Positions 24,733-34,888 of a stretch of DNA of 64,000 nucleotides are shown piece by piece. The stretch is from Paenibacillus massiliensis subsp. panacisoli DSM 21345 (GTDB lineage: Bacteria > Bacillota > Bacilli > Paenibacillales > Paenibacillaceae): contig NZ_AUFO01000029.1 of the NCBI RefSeq assembly GCF_000426545.1, positions 1 to 64,000 on the forward strand, read 5' to 3'. Both the position numbers and the translations under genes were made by a program. Numbering within the stretch: the first letter of the stretch is position 1; each line of letters begins with the position of its first letter. Under the pieces are notes generated by a model. The model saw only the letters and a list, made by a program, of their open reading frames with translations, was not told the DNA's origin and ran no database searches.

Positions 24733-25089
24733 TTATTTATCGATTTGTTCTCCGGAACGTTTAGCAACGCGCACTTTTTTACCGTTATCCAATACTTTGT
24801 AACCGATACGGGTTACTTTTCCGCTCTTTGGATCGATATGCATCACGTTGGAAACATGAATTGGAGCTTCTTTCTCGATGATGCCGCCTTGTGGATTTTG
24901 CTGGTTAGGCTTTTGGTGTTTTTTGATCATGTTAACACCTTCCACAAGCACACGGTTTTCACGAGGATAAGCAGCAATTACGCGTCCCTTTTTACCTTTA
25001 TCCTTGCCTGTAATCACCATAACAGTGTCGTCTTTTTTGACGTGCAGCTTGTTGTTGTGGGATTCCAGAACCTTTTTCACTTTTGGCAT
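24733..25089 (-). CDS. rplX: 50S ribosomal protein L24
   Basis: A 118-residue L24, one of two proteins that initiate 50S assembly. It has a KOW motif (KKDDTVMVITGKDKGKKGRV) and the loop VEGVNMIKKHQKP. The start MPKVKK is 8 nt after GGAGG. It is a little longer than some homologs at the N-terminus. It lies between rplN and rplE. Confidence 0.97.
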   Translation of the reverse strand: MPKVKKVLESHNNKLHVKKDDTVMVITGKDKGKKGRVIAAYPRENRVLVEGVNMIKKHQKPNQQNPQGGIIEKEAPIHVSNVMHIDPKSGKVTRIGYKVLDNGKKVRVAKRSGEQIDK

Positions 25090-25134
25090 TTCGTACACCT
25101 CCTATAACTTGCTGTATACGGGCAGGGTCTCTGC

Positions 25135-25503
25135 TTAGATTACTTCCGGAGCCAAAGAAACGATTTTCATGAAGTCTTTATCACGAAGTTCGCGAGCAAC
25201 TGGTCCGAAAATACGAGTTCCGCGTGGGCTCTTGTCTTCTTTCACAACTACCGCTGCATTTTCGTCAAAGCCGATGTAGGAACCGTCTTTACGACGCACG
25301 GAACGTTTTGTACGAACAACAACCGCCTTAACTACATCACCCTTTTTGACAACGCCGCCTGGTGTTGCTTGTTTGACGGAGCAAACGATCAGATCACCGA
25401 TTTGGGCTGTACGACGTCCAGTTCCGCCCAATACACGGATACACATCAGTTGCTTAGCACCAGAGTTATCGGCTACAGCCAAACGTGTAAATGGTTGAAT
25501 CAT
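25135..25503 (-). CDS. rplN: 50S ribosomal protein L14
   Basis: A 122-residue L14 of textbook length, forming intersubunit bridges with 16S rRNA and the binding site for silencing factor RsfS. Signatures are MIQPFTRLAVADNSGAK and KSPRGTRIFGPVARELRDK. GGAGG lies 8 nt before the ATG. It follows rpsQ. Confidence 0.98.
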   Translation of the reverse strand: MIQPFTRLAVADNSGAKQLMCIRVLGGTGRRTAQIGDLIVCSVKQATPGGVVKKGDVVKAVVVRTKRSVRRKDGSYIGFDENAAVVVKEDKSPRGTRIFGPVARELRDKDFMKIVSLAPEVI

Positions 25504-25539
25504 TTAGATATCCTCCTTTCGGACAAAACTGCTTCTATA

Positions 25540-25803
25540 TTAGATAATTACTGCTTTCTCAACGATCTCGACCATTCTCCAGTTCTTATCCTTGGAAAGT
25601 TTGCGAGTTTCCATGATTTTAACAGTATCACCGATTTGTGCAGTGTTGTTCTCATCATGTGCTTTGAACTTTTTCGTATACTTGATACGTTTATGGTAGA
25701 GATCATGTTTTTTGTAAGTTTCTACAGCTACCACGATCGTTTTATCCATTTTGTCACTAACTACTTTGCCGACTTGTACTCTACGGGCATTACGTTCGCT
25801 CAT
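25540..25803 (-). CDS. rpsQ: 30S ribosomal protein S17
   Basis: An 87-residue primary 16S rRNA-binding protein with an OB fold. It contains VGKVVSDKMDKTIVVAVE and IGDTVKIMETRKLSKDKNWR. GGAGG precedes the ATG by 7 nt. Order rpmC-rpsQ-rplN is standard. Confidence 0.98.
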   Translation of the reverse strand: MSERNARRVQVGKVVSDKMDKTIVVAVETYKKHDLYHKRIKYTKKFKAHDENNTAQIGDTVKIMETRKLSKDKNWRMVEIVEKAVII

Positions 25804-25853
25804 TGTTGGCCTCCTTCCTAATTACAGACGATGTCCTCGTCTGGTATGAGTTC

Positions 25854-26051
25854 TTAGCTAATCCCAAGTTCTCTCTCACGGATTACGGTTTTAGCACGAG
25901 CAATTTCCTTACGAACATCGCGGATGCGAGTCGGGTTGTCGAGCTGACCGGTAGCGAGTTGAAAGCGGAGGTTAAAGAGTTCTTCTTTAAACCCGGTAAT
26001 TTTTTGTTCAAGTTCAGCAGTGGTTAGGTTGCGAAATTCACTAGCCTTCAT
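25854..26051 (-). CDS. rpmC: 50S ribosomal protein L29
   Basis: A 65-residue two-helix L29 located at the tunnel exit, part of the docking site for SRP and trigger factor. It shows MKASEFRNLTTAELEQKITG and the FNLRFQLATGQLDNPTRIR signature. Its start overlaps the end of rplP by 11 nt, and its weak ribosome-binding site (GGTGG) lies inside rplP, which suggests translational coupling. Confidence 0.97.
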   Translation of the reverse strand: MKASEFRNLTTAELEQKITGFKEELFNLRFQLATGQLDNPTRIRDVRKEIARAKTVIRERELGIS

Positions 26052-26475
26052 TTACTTCACCACCCAATTCTTCACGTTTCACAAACTTAGTTTTGATTGG
26101 CAGCTTGTGAGCGGCAAGACGCATTGCTTCGCGAGCAACCTCTTCCGGTACGCCAGCAAGTTCGAACATGATCTTACCTGGCTTCACGACTGCAACCCAT
26201 TTTTCAACGTTACCTTTACCGCTACCCATCCGCACTTCAAGAGGCTTTTGTGTAATCGGTTTGTCTGGGAAAATCTTGATCCACACTTTACCGCCACGTT
26301 TGATGTAACGTGTCATCGCGATACGAGCAGATTCGATCTGACGGTTAGTGATCCAAGCTGGTTCAACAGCTTGCAGACCGTATTCGCCAAAGTTCAGCGT
26401 TGTGCCGCCTTTAGCACGGCCTTTCATGTGTCCGCGTTGTTGCTTGCGGTGTTTTACGCGCTTTGGTACCAACAT
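26041..26475 (-). CDS. rplP: 50S ribosomal protein L16
   Basis: A 144-residue L16 near the peptidyl transferase centre and A-site tRNA. It has MLVPKRVKHRKQQRG, the RYIKRGGKVWIKIFPDKP signature and RMGSGKGNVEKWVAVVKPG. Arg and Gly residues of the central loop are intact. The start is 2 nt after the rpsC stop, with GGAGG overlapping the rpsC end. Confidence 0.98.
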   Translation of the reverse strand: MLVPKRVKHRKQQRGHMKGRAKGGTTLNFGEYGLQAVEPAWITNRQIESARIAMTRYIKRGGKVWIKIFPDKPITQKPLEVRMGSGKGNVEKWVAVVKPGKIMFELAGVPEEVAREAMRLAAHKLPIKTKFVKREELGGEVNEG

Positions 26476-26477
26476 GA

Positions 26478-27143
26478 TTAGTTGCCTCCTTCCTGAGCAG
26501 CTTGTTTCTTAGCCGTAGGAAGAACCTCTCCACGATAGATCCATACTTTTACGCCAATACGACCATAAGTAGTATGAGCCTCCGCTGTACCATAATCGAT
26601 GTCGGCACGAAGCGTGTGCAGTGGAACAGTTCCTTCACTGTAGCCTTCTGAACGAGCGATCTCAGCACCGCCAAGACGGCCGCCCACTTGTGTTTTAATC
26701 CCTTTTGCACCGGAACGCATAGTTCTTTGAATTGCTTGTTTCAAAGCACGACGGAACGATACGCGACGCTCCAGTTGTTGTGCAATGCTTTCAGCAACCA
26801 GAATTGCATCCAGTTCAGGGTTTTTGATTTCAGAGATATTGATGTGTACTTTTTTACCGCCTGCGATTTTGGTGATTTCACCACGCAGAATTTCAACTTC
26901 AGAACCACCTTTACCGATTACCATACCTGGCTTCGCAGTGTGGATTGTTACGTTGATGCGGTTCGCTGCTCTTTCGATCTCGATACGGGAAACAGCGGAG
27001 TCTTTCAGCTTGTTCTTCAGGTGTTCACGAATCTTTACGTCTTCCAGCAAAAGATCACCGAAATCTTTGCCTGCGTACCATTTGGATTCCCAATCACGGA
27101 TAATACCGACTCGGAGTCCTACGGGGTTTACCTTTTGTCCCAC
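26478..27143 (-). CDS. rpsC: 30S ribosomal protein S3
   Basis: A 221-residue S3 at the mRNA entry site. It has an N-terminal KH type II domain (about 40-108) with MVIGKGGSEVEILRGEITK, and the C-terminal helicase-related domain with GRLGGAEIARSEGYSEG. The start is GTG (VGQKVNPVGLRVGI), 8 nt after GGAGG; the longer open frame upstream overlaps rplV and is rejected. Confidence 0.97.
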   Translation of the reverse strand: MGQKVNPVGLRVGIIRDWESKWYAGKDFGDLLLEDVKIREHLKNKLKDSAVSRIEIERAANRINVTIHTAKPGMVIGKGGSEVEILRGEITKIAGGKKVHINISEIKNPELDAILVAESIAQQLERRVSFRRALKQAIQRTMRSGAKGIKTQVGGRLGGAEIARSEGYSEGTVPLHTLRADIDYGTAEAHTTYGRIGVKVWIYRGEVLPTAKKQAAQEGGN

Positions 27144-27156
27144 ACGTTTTCCCTCC

Positions 27157-27489
27157 TTATTTTTCAGATACCACCAAAGTGATGTGGCTAGTGCGTTTGT
27201 TAATCCGGCTAGCACGACCCATTGCGCGTGGACGGAAACGTTTCATTGTTGGTCCTTGGTTTACGAATACCTCGGATACATACAATTTGTTTACGTCCAT
27301 GGAATAGTTGTGATCAGCGTTAGCAATTGCAGAGTTCAGCAACTTCTCTACTACTGGAGAAGCTGACTTTGGTGTGTGGCGCAGGATTGCGACCGCTTCA
27401 CCCACTTGCTTGCCGCGGATCAAGTCAATAACGAGTTTAACTTTACGTGCGGAGATCCGAATAGATCTAGCATGTGCTTTTGCTTCCAT
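27157..27489 (-). CDS. rplV: 50S ribosomal protein L22
   Basis: A 110-residue L22 whose long beta-hairpin lines the exit tunnel. The hairpin tip PTMKRFRPRAMGRASRINKR lies near 80-99 and is intact, with no insertions or deletions of the kind linked to macrolide resistance. GGAGG is 8 nt before the ATG. It follows rpsS. Confidence 0.98.
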   Translation of the reverse strand: MEAKAHARSIRISARKVKLVIDLIRGKQVGEAVAILRHTPKSASPVVEKLLNSAIANADHNYSMDVNKLYVSEVFVNQGPTMKRFRPRAMGRASRINKRTSHITLVVSEK

Positions 27490-27524
27490 TGAGTTACCCT
27501 CCTCTCAAACATAGCAGTGGTTCA

Positions 27525-27800
27525 TTATCTTCTTGTTTTCTTGTCGTCGTCGTGGCCCTTGTAAGTACGGGTAGGAGCGAACTCTCCCAACTTGTGACCA
27601 ACCATATCCTCAGTTACATATACAGGCACGTGCTTGCGACCATCGTATACACCGAAAGTGTGTCCGATGAACTGCGGGAAAATTGTGGAACGACGGGACC
27701 AGGTTTTGATTACTACTTTCTTGTCCGTTTCATTCAAAACCTCTACCTTTTTCAGCAGGTATGCATCTACGAATGGTCCTTTTTTAAGACTGCGGCTCAT
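27525..27800 (-). CDS. rpsS: 30S ribosomal protein S19
   Basis: A 91-residue S19 of the 30S head. It starts MSRSLKKGPFVDAYLLKKVE and carries TWSRRSTIFPQFIGHTFGVYDGRKHVPVYV, the family core. GGAGG lies 8 nt before the ATG. It lies between rplB and rplV. Confidence 0.98.
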   Translation of the reverse strand: MSRSLKKGPFVDAYLLKKVEVLNETDKKVVIKTWSRRSTIFPQFIGHTFGVYDGRKHVPVYVTEDMVGHKLGEFAPTRTYKGHDDDKKTRR

Positions 27801-27866
27801 ATGTGAATCCTCCCTTCGTCAAACGTTCTCGTTCTTAGTCCAGGCACGCATTAAGCAATGCGTGCA

Positions 27867-28697
27867 TTATTTCGTGCGGCGACGAACGATGTATTTATCA
27901 GAAGCTTTATTTTTCTTACGAGTTTTGAATCCGAGTGTCGGTTTGCCCCAAGGAGACATTGGAGACTTACGCCCGATTGGTGCACGACCTTCACCACCAC
28001 CGTGAGGGTGATCGTTAGGGTTCATTACTACCCCGCGGACTTCAGGACGCTTGCCCAACCAACGATTACGTCCCGCTTTACCGATTTTCACGAGCTCGTG
28101 ATCTTCGTTACCAACGGAACCGATTGTAGCGCGGCAAACTTTCAGAATGCGGCGAACTTCACCGGAGGACAGACGAACTGTTACATACTTTTCTTCTTTA
28201 CCAAGAAGTTGAGCTTCAGTACCAGCTGCACGGACCAGTTGTCCGCCTTTACCTGGTTTTAACTCAATATTGTGGATCACTGTACCTACAGGAATGTTTT
28301 CCAGTGGCAGGGAGTTACCGATTTTGATGTCGGAAGCTGGTCCGGACACTACCTCGTCTCCTACTTTCAGACCTTTAGGAGCGATGATATAGCGCTTCTC
28401 GCCATCCACATAATGAATCAACGCGATGTTGGAAGTACGGTTCGGGTCATACTCGATTGTAGCAACGCGGCCCGGTATTCCATCTTTGGTACGTTTGAAG
28501 TCAATGATACGGTATTTACGTTTGTGTCCACCGCCGTGGTGACGAACCGTAATTTTACCTTGGTTGTTACGTCCTGCTTTTTTGCTCAGAGGCGCCAGCA
28601 AGGATTTCTCCGGCTGATTAGTCGTGATCTCTTCGAAAGTAGATACGGACATTGCACGTCTTGCAGGTGACGTCGGTTTGTACTTTTTAATTGGCAC
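27867..28697 (-). CDS. rplB: 50S ribosomal protein L2
   Basis: A 276-residue L2, essential for subunit association and peptidyl transfer. It contains GRNNQGKITVRHHGGGHKRKYR and, near the C-terminus, VRGVVMNPNDHPHGGGEGRAPIG with the conserved His in HPHGGGEG. The start codon is GTG, with GGAGG 9 nt upstream. The order rplW-rplB-rpsS is standard. Confidence 0.98.
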   Translation of the reverse strand: MPIKKYKPTSPARRAMSVSTFEEITTNQPEKSLLAPLSKKAGRNNQGKITVRHHGGGHKRKYRIIDFKRTKDGIPGRVATIEYDPNRTSNIALIHYVDGEKRYIIAPKGLKVGDEVVSGPASDIKIGNSLPLENIPVGTVIHNIELKPGKGGQLVRAAGTEAQLLGKEEKYVTVRLSSGEVRRILKVCRATIGSVGNEDHELVKIGKAGRNRWLGKRPEVRGVVMNPNDHPHGGGEGRAPIGRKSPMSPWGKPTLGFKTRKKNKASDKYIVRRRTK

Positions 28698-28726
28698 TGA
28701 TTTTCCCTCCTTACTTTAAAGGTTTC

Positions 28727-29017
28727 TTATACCGATTCAAAGAACTCAAGCGGTTTGCTGTCTTTGCTCAGCGTTACGAAAGCTTTTTTCCACTCGCTAG
28801 TGTAGCCGGAGTGACGACCGTAACGTTTTGGCTTCGCAGGAACACGCAGAGTGTTCACATTGGAAACTTTCACGTTGAAAATAGCTTCAATCGCTTGTTT
28901 GATTTCGATCTTATTGGAACGCATATCCACTTCGAACACATATTTCATATCGCCCATCATCTCAGCTGTACGCTCAGTGATAATAGGACGTTTGATAATA
29001 TCACGAGGATCTTTCAT
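28727..29017 (-). CDS. rplW: 50S ribosomal protein L23
   Basis: A 96-residue L23, the trigger factor and SRP docking protein at the exit tunnel. It shows DIIKRPIITERTAEMMG and FNVKVSNVNTLRVPAKPKRYGRH. Its start codon overlaps the rplD stop by one base (TAATG), a coupling arrangement repeated at rplO-secY. Confidence 0.97.
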   Translation of the reverse strand: MKDPRDIIKRPIITERTAEMMGDMKYVFEVDMRSNKIEIKQAIEAIFNVKVSNVNTLRVPAKPKRYGRHSGYTSEWKKAFVTLSKDSKPLEFFESV

Positions 29018-29640
29018 TACGCGAACACCTCCTCAACTTTCTGGACTGCTTCTTTCGTAATGATCAGCTTGTCGTGTTTGAGCACGTCAAGAACATTAAT
29101 ACCGTCTGCTGCAACAAACTTCACCCCAGGAATATTGCGGGCGGAAAGAGCCACATTATCATCATAGCTAGGCGCTACGATCAACGCTTTGCGGTCTGCT
29201 TTCAGGTTGTTCAGGATAGCAGCGAATTCTTTCGTCTTTGGAGCATTCATAGTAAGTGCATCCAATACGATAATTTCGTTCGCGATCACTTTGGAAGACA
29301 GTGCCGATTTGATGGCAAGACGACGAACTTTCTTAGGCAGTTTGTAGGCATAGCTACGTGGTGTAGGTCCGAAAACAACACCGCCGCCTTTCCATTGTGG
29401 AGAGCGAATAGAGCCTTGACGAGCGCGACCTGTACCTTTTTGTTTCCAAGGTTTACGTCCACCGCCACGTACTTCAGAGCGCCCTTTCACTTTGTGAGTA
29501 CCTTGACGCAGGGATGCCAGTTGCATAACAACTGCTTCGTGAAGAACGTGCTTATTCGGCTCGATTCCGAAAATCGCATCATTCAGTTCAACTTCGCCAA
29601 CTTGGCTTCCGCTAATATTGTAAAGTGCTACCTTAGGCAT
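29017..29640 (-). CDS. rplD: 50S ribosomal protein L4
   Basis: A 207-residue L4. The extended tunnel loop has EVRGGGRKPWKQKGTGRARQG (about 52-72), intact at positions associated with macrolide resistance. In gamma-proteobacteria L4 represses its own operon, but no such site is established for Firmicutes. GGAGG is 8 nt before the ATG. It follows rplC. Confidence 0.98.
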   Translation of the reverse strand: MPKVALYNISGSQVGEVELNDAIFGIEPNKHVLHEAVVMQLASLRQGTHKVKGRSEVRGGGRKPWKQKGTGRARQGSIRSPQWKGGGVVFGPTPRSYAYKLPKKVRRLAIKSALSSKVIANEIIVLDALTMNAPKTKEFAAILNNLKADRKALIVAPSYDDNVALSARNIPGVKFVAADGINVLDVLKHDKLIITKEAVQKVEEVFA

Positions 29641-29665
29641 TTCGTGTTCCTCCTTTCTTCAGTCC

Positions 29666-30289
29666 TTATTTCTTCACCGATTCTTTAATTTTCACTAAGC
29701 TGTTTTTCGGTCCAGGAATGGAGCCTTTTACGAGCAGCACGTTGCGTTCTGCATCGACTTTAACAACTTCAAGACGTTGGATCGTCACTGTATCATGACC
29801 CATGTGTCCTGGCAGACGTTTACCTTTAGGTACGCGGTTCGCTTGGATGGAACCCATGGAACCTGGACCTCTGTGGTAACGGGAACCGTGAGACATAGGA
29901 CCTGTGCTTTGTCCCCAACGTTTGATAACACCAGCGAAACCTTTACCTTTGGAAGTACCGGTTACGTCAACGAACTCACCTTCAGCGAAGATATCTGCTT
30001 TCAATTCTTGACCTACTTCGTAGGCAGCAAAATCAACACCGCGGAATTCACGAACGTAGCGCTTAGGTGCAGTATTAGCCTTTTTGGCATGTCCTGCTTC
30101 TGGTTTGTTGGCATTCTTTTCTTTCTTATCTGAGTAACCCAGTTGAATCGCTTCGTAGCCATCGTTTTCCACGTCTTTCTTTTGCAGAACAACGTTAGGA
30201 CCAGCTTCGATTACTGTAACCGCAACTACATTACCTTCAGCGGTAAACACTTGGGTCATTCCAAGTTTTTTTCCTAAGATACCTTTCAT
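29666..30289 (-). CDS. rplC: 50S ribosomal protein L3
   Basis: A 207-residue L3, an early 50S assembly protein whose W-finger nears the peptidyl transferase centre. It starts MKGILGKKLGMTQVFTAEG and has TGTSKGKGFAGVIKRWG followed by GPMSHGSRYHRGPGSMG. The start ATG is preceded by AGAGGTG. It lies between rpsJ and rplD. Confidence 0.98.
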   Translation of the reverse strand: MKGILGKKLGMTQVFTAEGNVVAVTVIEAGPNVVLQKKDVENDGYEAIQLGYSDKKEKNANKPEAGHAKKANTAPKRYVREFRGVDFAAYEVGQELKADIFAEGEFVDVTGTSKGKGFAGVIKRWGQSTGPMSHGSRYHRGPGSMGSIQANRVPKGKRLPGHMGHDTVTIQRLEVVKVDAERNVLLVKGSIPGPKNSLVKIKESVKK

Positions 30290-30328
30290 GTTGACACCTC
30301 TTTTCCTTTCCTTAGTTACATCTACTTA

Positions 30329-30637
30329 TTACAGTTTAATTTCGATATCTACACCGGACGGCAGATCCAAGCGCATCAAGGCATCCACAGTTTGTGGAGT
30401 TGGGTTCACAATATCGATCAGACGCTTATGAGTGCGTTGCTCGAATTGCTCCCGGGAATCCTTGTACTTGTGTACCGCACGGAGAATAGTAATAACTTGT
30501 TTTTCAGTTGGCAGCGGAATTGGCCCAGATACACCTGCACCCGAACGTTTTGCTGTCTCAACAATTTTCTCAGCGGATTGATCAAGAATTCTGTGATCGT
30601 ATGCTTTCAAACGAATACGAATTTTTTGCTTTGCCAT
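30329..30637 (-). CDS. rpsJ: 30S ribosomal protein S10 (NusE)
   Basis: A 102-residue S10, which also acts as NusE in transcription antitermination with NusG. It starts MAKQKIRIRLKAYDHRILDQ and has PIPLPTEKQVITILRAVHK. AGGAGG precedes the ATG by about 8 nt. The same open frame continues 24 codons into the leader but without a ribosome-binding site. It is the first gene of the S10-spc-alpha superoperon, behind its own promoter. Confidence 0.98.
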   Translation of the reverse strand: MAKQKIRIRLKAYDHRILDQSAEKIVETAKRSGAGVSGPIPLPTEKQVITILRAVHKYKDSREQFEQRTHKRLIDIVNPTPQTVDALMRLDLPSGVDIEIKL

Positions 30638-30765
30638 TGTAGTCCCTCCTTCTATCGCCCAATTTGGTATCGGACATACTCCGTGAAAATTTTCTAACCA
30701 CCACCCCATGGCAAAGGGGCCGGGTGTGTCAGTAACCTCTCACATCATCGCACAGTCACAAACAA
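30638..30765 (-). promoter_or_regulatory. long untranslated leader of the S10 operon
   Basis: About 130 nt separate the predicted start site from rpsJ. The RNA contains a GC-rich core (ACTGACACACCCGGCCCC, then TTTGCCATGGGGTGGTGG) that can fold through CCCC/GGGG. A very similar core precedes rpsJ in B. subtilis as I remember it, which suggests conservation, but I cannot verify that here. Confidence 0.45.
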
Positions 30766-30772
30766 CATTCTT

Positions 30773-30801
30773 ATTATATAGAATATATAGGCTTAATGCA
30801 A
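30773..30801 (-). promoter_or_regulatory. promoter of the S10 operon
   Basis: Minus-strand -35 TTGCAT (30796-30801), 17 bp, -10 TATAAT (30773-30778), with an A/T-rich upstream region. It is a strong sigma-A promoter downstream of the tuf terminator. Confidence 0.88.
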
Positions 30802-30852
30802 GCATTAAACCAAAAAAATATAAAATAATAATATCATTGCAGATACGCTAAT

Positions 30853-30882
30853 GAAAAAGCCCCCACCCGAAGGTGGAGGCTT
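30853..30882 (-). terminator. terminator after tuf
   Basis: The minus strand forms AAGCCTCCACC, loop TTCG, GGTGGGGGCTT followed by TTTC, with a very stable tetraloop. It lies about 70 nt past the tuf stop and separates the str and S10 transcripts. Confidence 0.92.
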
Positions 30883-30952
30883 CCGAATCGTTACAGTACA
30901 ATGTTACTCGTTCCAGTACAATGTTGCTTATGTGATAAGGGATAATCCCTTA

Positions 30953-32143
<1,191 letters not shown>

Positions 32144-32241
32144 TTGAACAAGTCCTCCTCAATATCTTGGTTTTATGTGTAGACTGTCGAGGCGACACCT
32201 TATGAGTGAAGCTCCGCCAGTCCAGTTACACTTCAGGTGTA

Positions 32242-34317
32242 TTACTCACCTTTTGTTTTGGATACAATTTCGTCCGCAATGCTCTTAGGAACTTCTTCAT
32301 AGTGAGAGAGTTCCATGGAGAACACACCGCGTCCTTGTGTACCAGAACGAAGAGTTGTCGAGTATCCGAACATCTCGGACAAAGGCACCTTCGCACGGAT
32401 GATTTGAGCACCACCGCGAGCATCCATACCTTCGATGCGTCCACGACGGGAGTTCAGCATACCCATAACGTCGCCCATGTACTCCTCAGGAACCGTTACT
32501 TCAACTTTCATAATCGGCTCAAGCAATACCGGCTTACATTTGTCTTTCGCAGCTTTCAGCGCCATCGAACCAGCAATTTTAAATGCCATTTCGTTGGAGT
32601 CAACATCATGGTAGGAACCATCAACGATGGTAGCCTTAACGTCAACAAGCGGGAAGCCTGCGATTACGCCGTTCTTCATTTGCTCTTCGATCCCTGCAAG
32701 AGCAGGTCCGATATATTCTCTCGGAACAGATCCACCAACAACTTTACTTTCGAACTGGCTTCCTGTACCTGCTTCAAGTGGCTCGAACTCAACCCATACG
32801 TGACCGTATTGACCACGACCACCGGATTGACGAACGAACTTACCCTCAACACGTGCAGGAGCACGGAATGTCTCACGATAGGCAACTTGTGGTTTACCTA
32901 CGTTCGTCTCCACTTTGAACTCACGACGCATACGATCGATGATGATATCCAAGTGAAGCTCACCCATACCAGCCAGGATAGTTTGTCCTGTTTCTTCGTT
33001 AGTAGAAGCGCGAAGAGTTGGATCCTCTTCAGTCAACTTACCCAGAGCTACGGACATCTTGTCTTGGTCAGCCTTAGTCTTAGGCTCAACCGCGATCTCG
33101 ATAACCGGATCAGGGAAGTTCATGGACTCAAGGATAACTGGATGCTTCTCATCACACAGTGTATCACCTGTTCCAGTATCTTTCAAACCTACAGCTGCTG
33201 CAATATCACCAGAGAATACTTCAGTGATCTCTTGACGGCTGTTAGCATGCATTTGCAGGATACGTCCGATCCGCTCACGCTTGCCTTTCGTTGCATTCAA
33301 TACGTAAGAACCGGATTGCAGAACACCGGAGTATACGCGGAAGAATGTCAATTTACCAACATAAGGGTCAGTCATGATTTTGAAAGCCAAAGCAGAGAAT
33401 GGCTCTTCATCAGAAGAGTGACGCTCTACTTCAGTTCCATCTTCCAGGTGACCTTGAATGCTTGGTACGTCAACTGGTGCTGGCAGGTAGTCGATAACTG
33501 CATCCAGCATCAATTGAACGCCTTTGTTACGGTAAGAAGATCCACAGATAACTGGGAAGATCTTAACTTCTACTACACCTTTACGGAGAGCAGCTTTGAT
33601 TTCCTCTACGGAAATCTCTTCACCCTCAAGGTATTTCATAGTCAGCTCTTCATCCAGCTCAGCAACCTTCTCGATCAGCTCATTGCGGAGCTCCTCGACT
33701 TGGCCTTTGAACTCATCTGGAATTTCTACCTCTTCGATGTTTTGACCCAGATCATCTTTGTACATGTGAGCTTTTTGCTCAACGATGTCAATGATACCTT
33801 GGAAGTCATTCTCAGCACCGATTGGCAGTTGGATTGCAACAGCGTTTGCCTGAAGGCGATCACGCATGTCAGCAACAACGTTCAGGAAGTCAGCACCGAT
33901 GATATCCATTTTGTTAACATATGCGATCCGTGGAACGCCATAGCGGTCAGCCTGTCTCCATACAGTTTCAGACTGAGGCTCAACGCCTTCCTTCGCACTG
34001 AAAACACCTACTGCTCCGTCCAATACACGAAGGGAACGTTCAACTTCAACAGTGAAGTCAACGTGCCCCGGGGTGTCGATGATATTAACGCGGTGACCCT
34101 TCCAAGCGGCTGTAGTCGCAGCGGATGTAATCGTAATTCCGCGCTCCTGTTCTTGCTCCATCCAGTCCATTGTCGCAGCACCCTCGTGAACCTCACCGAT
34201 TTTGTGCGTACGGCCTGTGTAGAACAAGATCCGCTCAGTTGTCGTAGTTTTACCCGCATCAATATGAGCCATGATCCCGATATTACGTGTATTTTTCAAG
34301 GAGAACTCTCTTGCCAT
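32242..34317 (-). CDS. fusA: translation elongation factor G
   Basis: A 691-residue EF-G that catalyses ribosomal translocation and, with RRF, recycling. G-motifs are AHIDAGKT (17-24), DTPGH (81-85) and NKMD (135-138). Domains II to V follow, including RGQYGHVWVEFEPL in domain IV. GGGAG lies 9 nt before the ATG. It sits between rpsG and tuf as in the classical str operon. Confidence 0.99.
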   Translation of the reverse strand: MAREFSLKNTRNIGIMAHIDAGKTTTTERILFYTGRTHKIGEVHEGAATMDWMEQEQERGITITSAATTAAWKGHRVNIIDTPGHVDFTVEVERSLRVLDGAVGVFSAKEGVEPQSETVWRQADRYGVPRIAYVNKMDIIGADFLNVVADMRDRLQANAVAIQLPIGAENDFQGIIDIVEQKAHMYKDDLGQNIEEVEIPDEFKGQVEELRNELIEKVAELDEELTMKYLEGEEISVEEIKAALRKGVVEVKIFPVICGSSYRNKGVQLMLDAVIDYLPAPVDVPSIQGHLEDGTEVERHSSDEEPFSALAFKIMTDPYVGKLTFFRVYSGVLQSGSYVLNATKGKRERIGRILQMHANSRQEITEVFSGDIAAAVGLKDTGTGDTLCDEKHPVILESMNFPDPVIEIAVEPKTKADQDKMSVALGKLTEEDPTLRASTNEETGQTILAGMGELHLDIIIDRMRREFKVETNVGKPQVAYRETFRAPARVEGKFVRQSGGRGQYGHVWVEFEPLEAGTGSQFESKVVGGSVPREYIGPALAGIEEQMKNGVIAGFPLVDVKATIVDGSYHDVDSNEMAFKIAGSMALKAAKDKCKPVLLEPIMKVEVTVPEEYMGDVMGMLNSRRGRIEGMDARGGAQIIRAKVPLSEMFGYSTTLRSGTQGRGVFSMELSHYEEVPKSIADEIVSKTKGE

Positions 34318-34364
34318 GAAATGGGTCTCCCTTCAAAATAGAAGTTATTTTGTAAAACTGAATC

Positions 34365-34835
34365 CTACCAGCGGTAGTGAGCGAATGCTTTGTTCGCTTC
34401 AGCCATTTTGTGCGTGTCTTCGCGTTTCTTAACGGAAGCGCCTGTGTTGTTGGATGCATCGATAATCTCAGCAGCCAAACGCTCTTCCATTGTCTTCTCA
34501 CCGCGGTTGCGGGAGTAGTTCACGAGCCAACGAAGTCCCAGGGAAGTACGTCTCTCTGGCTTAACCTCGATTGGTACTTGGTAGTTAGCGCCGCCTACAC
34601 GACGAGCTTTAACTTCCAGGACTGGCATGATATTCTTGATAGCTGCTTCGAAAACTTCCATTGGGTCATTCCCAGTACGTTCTTGGATAAGCTTGAACGC
34701 ATTGTACAGAATGTTTTGAGCAACTCCGCGTTTTCCGTCGAGCATGATGCGATTGATCAGACGAGTAACCAACTTGCTGTTGTATACCGGATCAGGCAGC
34801 ACGTCTCTCTTGGTAACTGGACCTTTGCGTGGCAT
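34365..34835 (-). CDS. rpsG: 30S ribosomal protein S7
   Basis: A 156-residue S7, the primary assembly protein of the 30S head, contacting E-site tRNA. It has MPRKGPVTKRDVLPDPVYNS and the beta-hairpin region VGGANYQVPIEVKPERR. AAAGGGGG precedes the ATG. It follows rpsL by about 50 nt. Confidence 0.98.
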   Translation of the reverse strand: MPRKGPVTKRDVLPDPVYNSKLVTRLINRIMLDGKRGVAQNILYNAFKLIQERTGNDPMEVFEAAIKNIMPVLEVKARRVGGANYQVPIEVKPERRTSLGLRWLVNYSRNRGEKTMEERLAAEIIDASNNTGASVKKREDTHKMAEANKAFAHYRW

Positions 34836-34888
34836 GGATATCCCCCTTTCTCACATATTCACCGACATTCATGCCGGGATTGAATTCA

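Noticed and set aside
30638..30709. N-terminal extension of rpsJ by 24 codons
   Set aside because: It runs through the structured leader, lacks a ribosome-binding site, and S10 normally starts at MAKQKIRI.
32206..34341. 711-codon plus-strand open frame covering fusA
   Set aside because: It is antisense to an intact EF-G gene. Long antisense frames arise from the strong codon bias of such genes, and no ribosome-binding site or family resemblance is seen.
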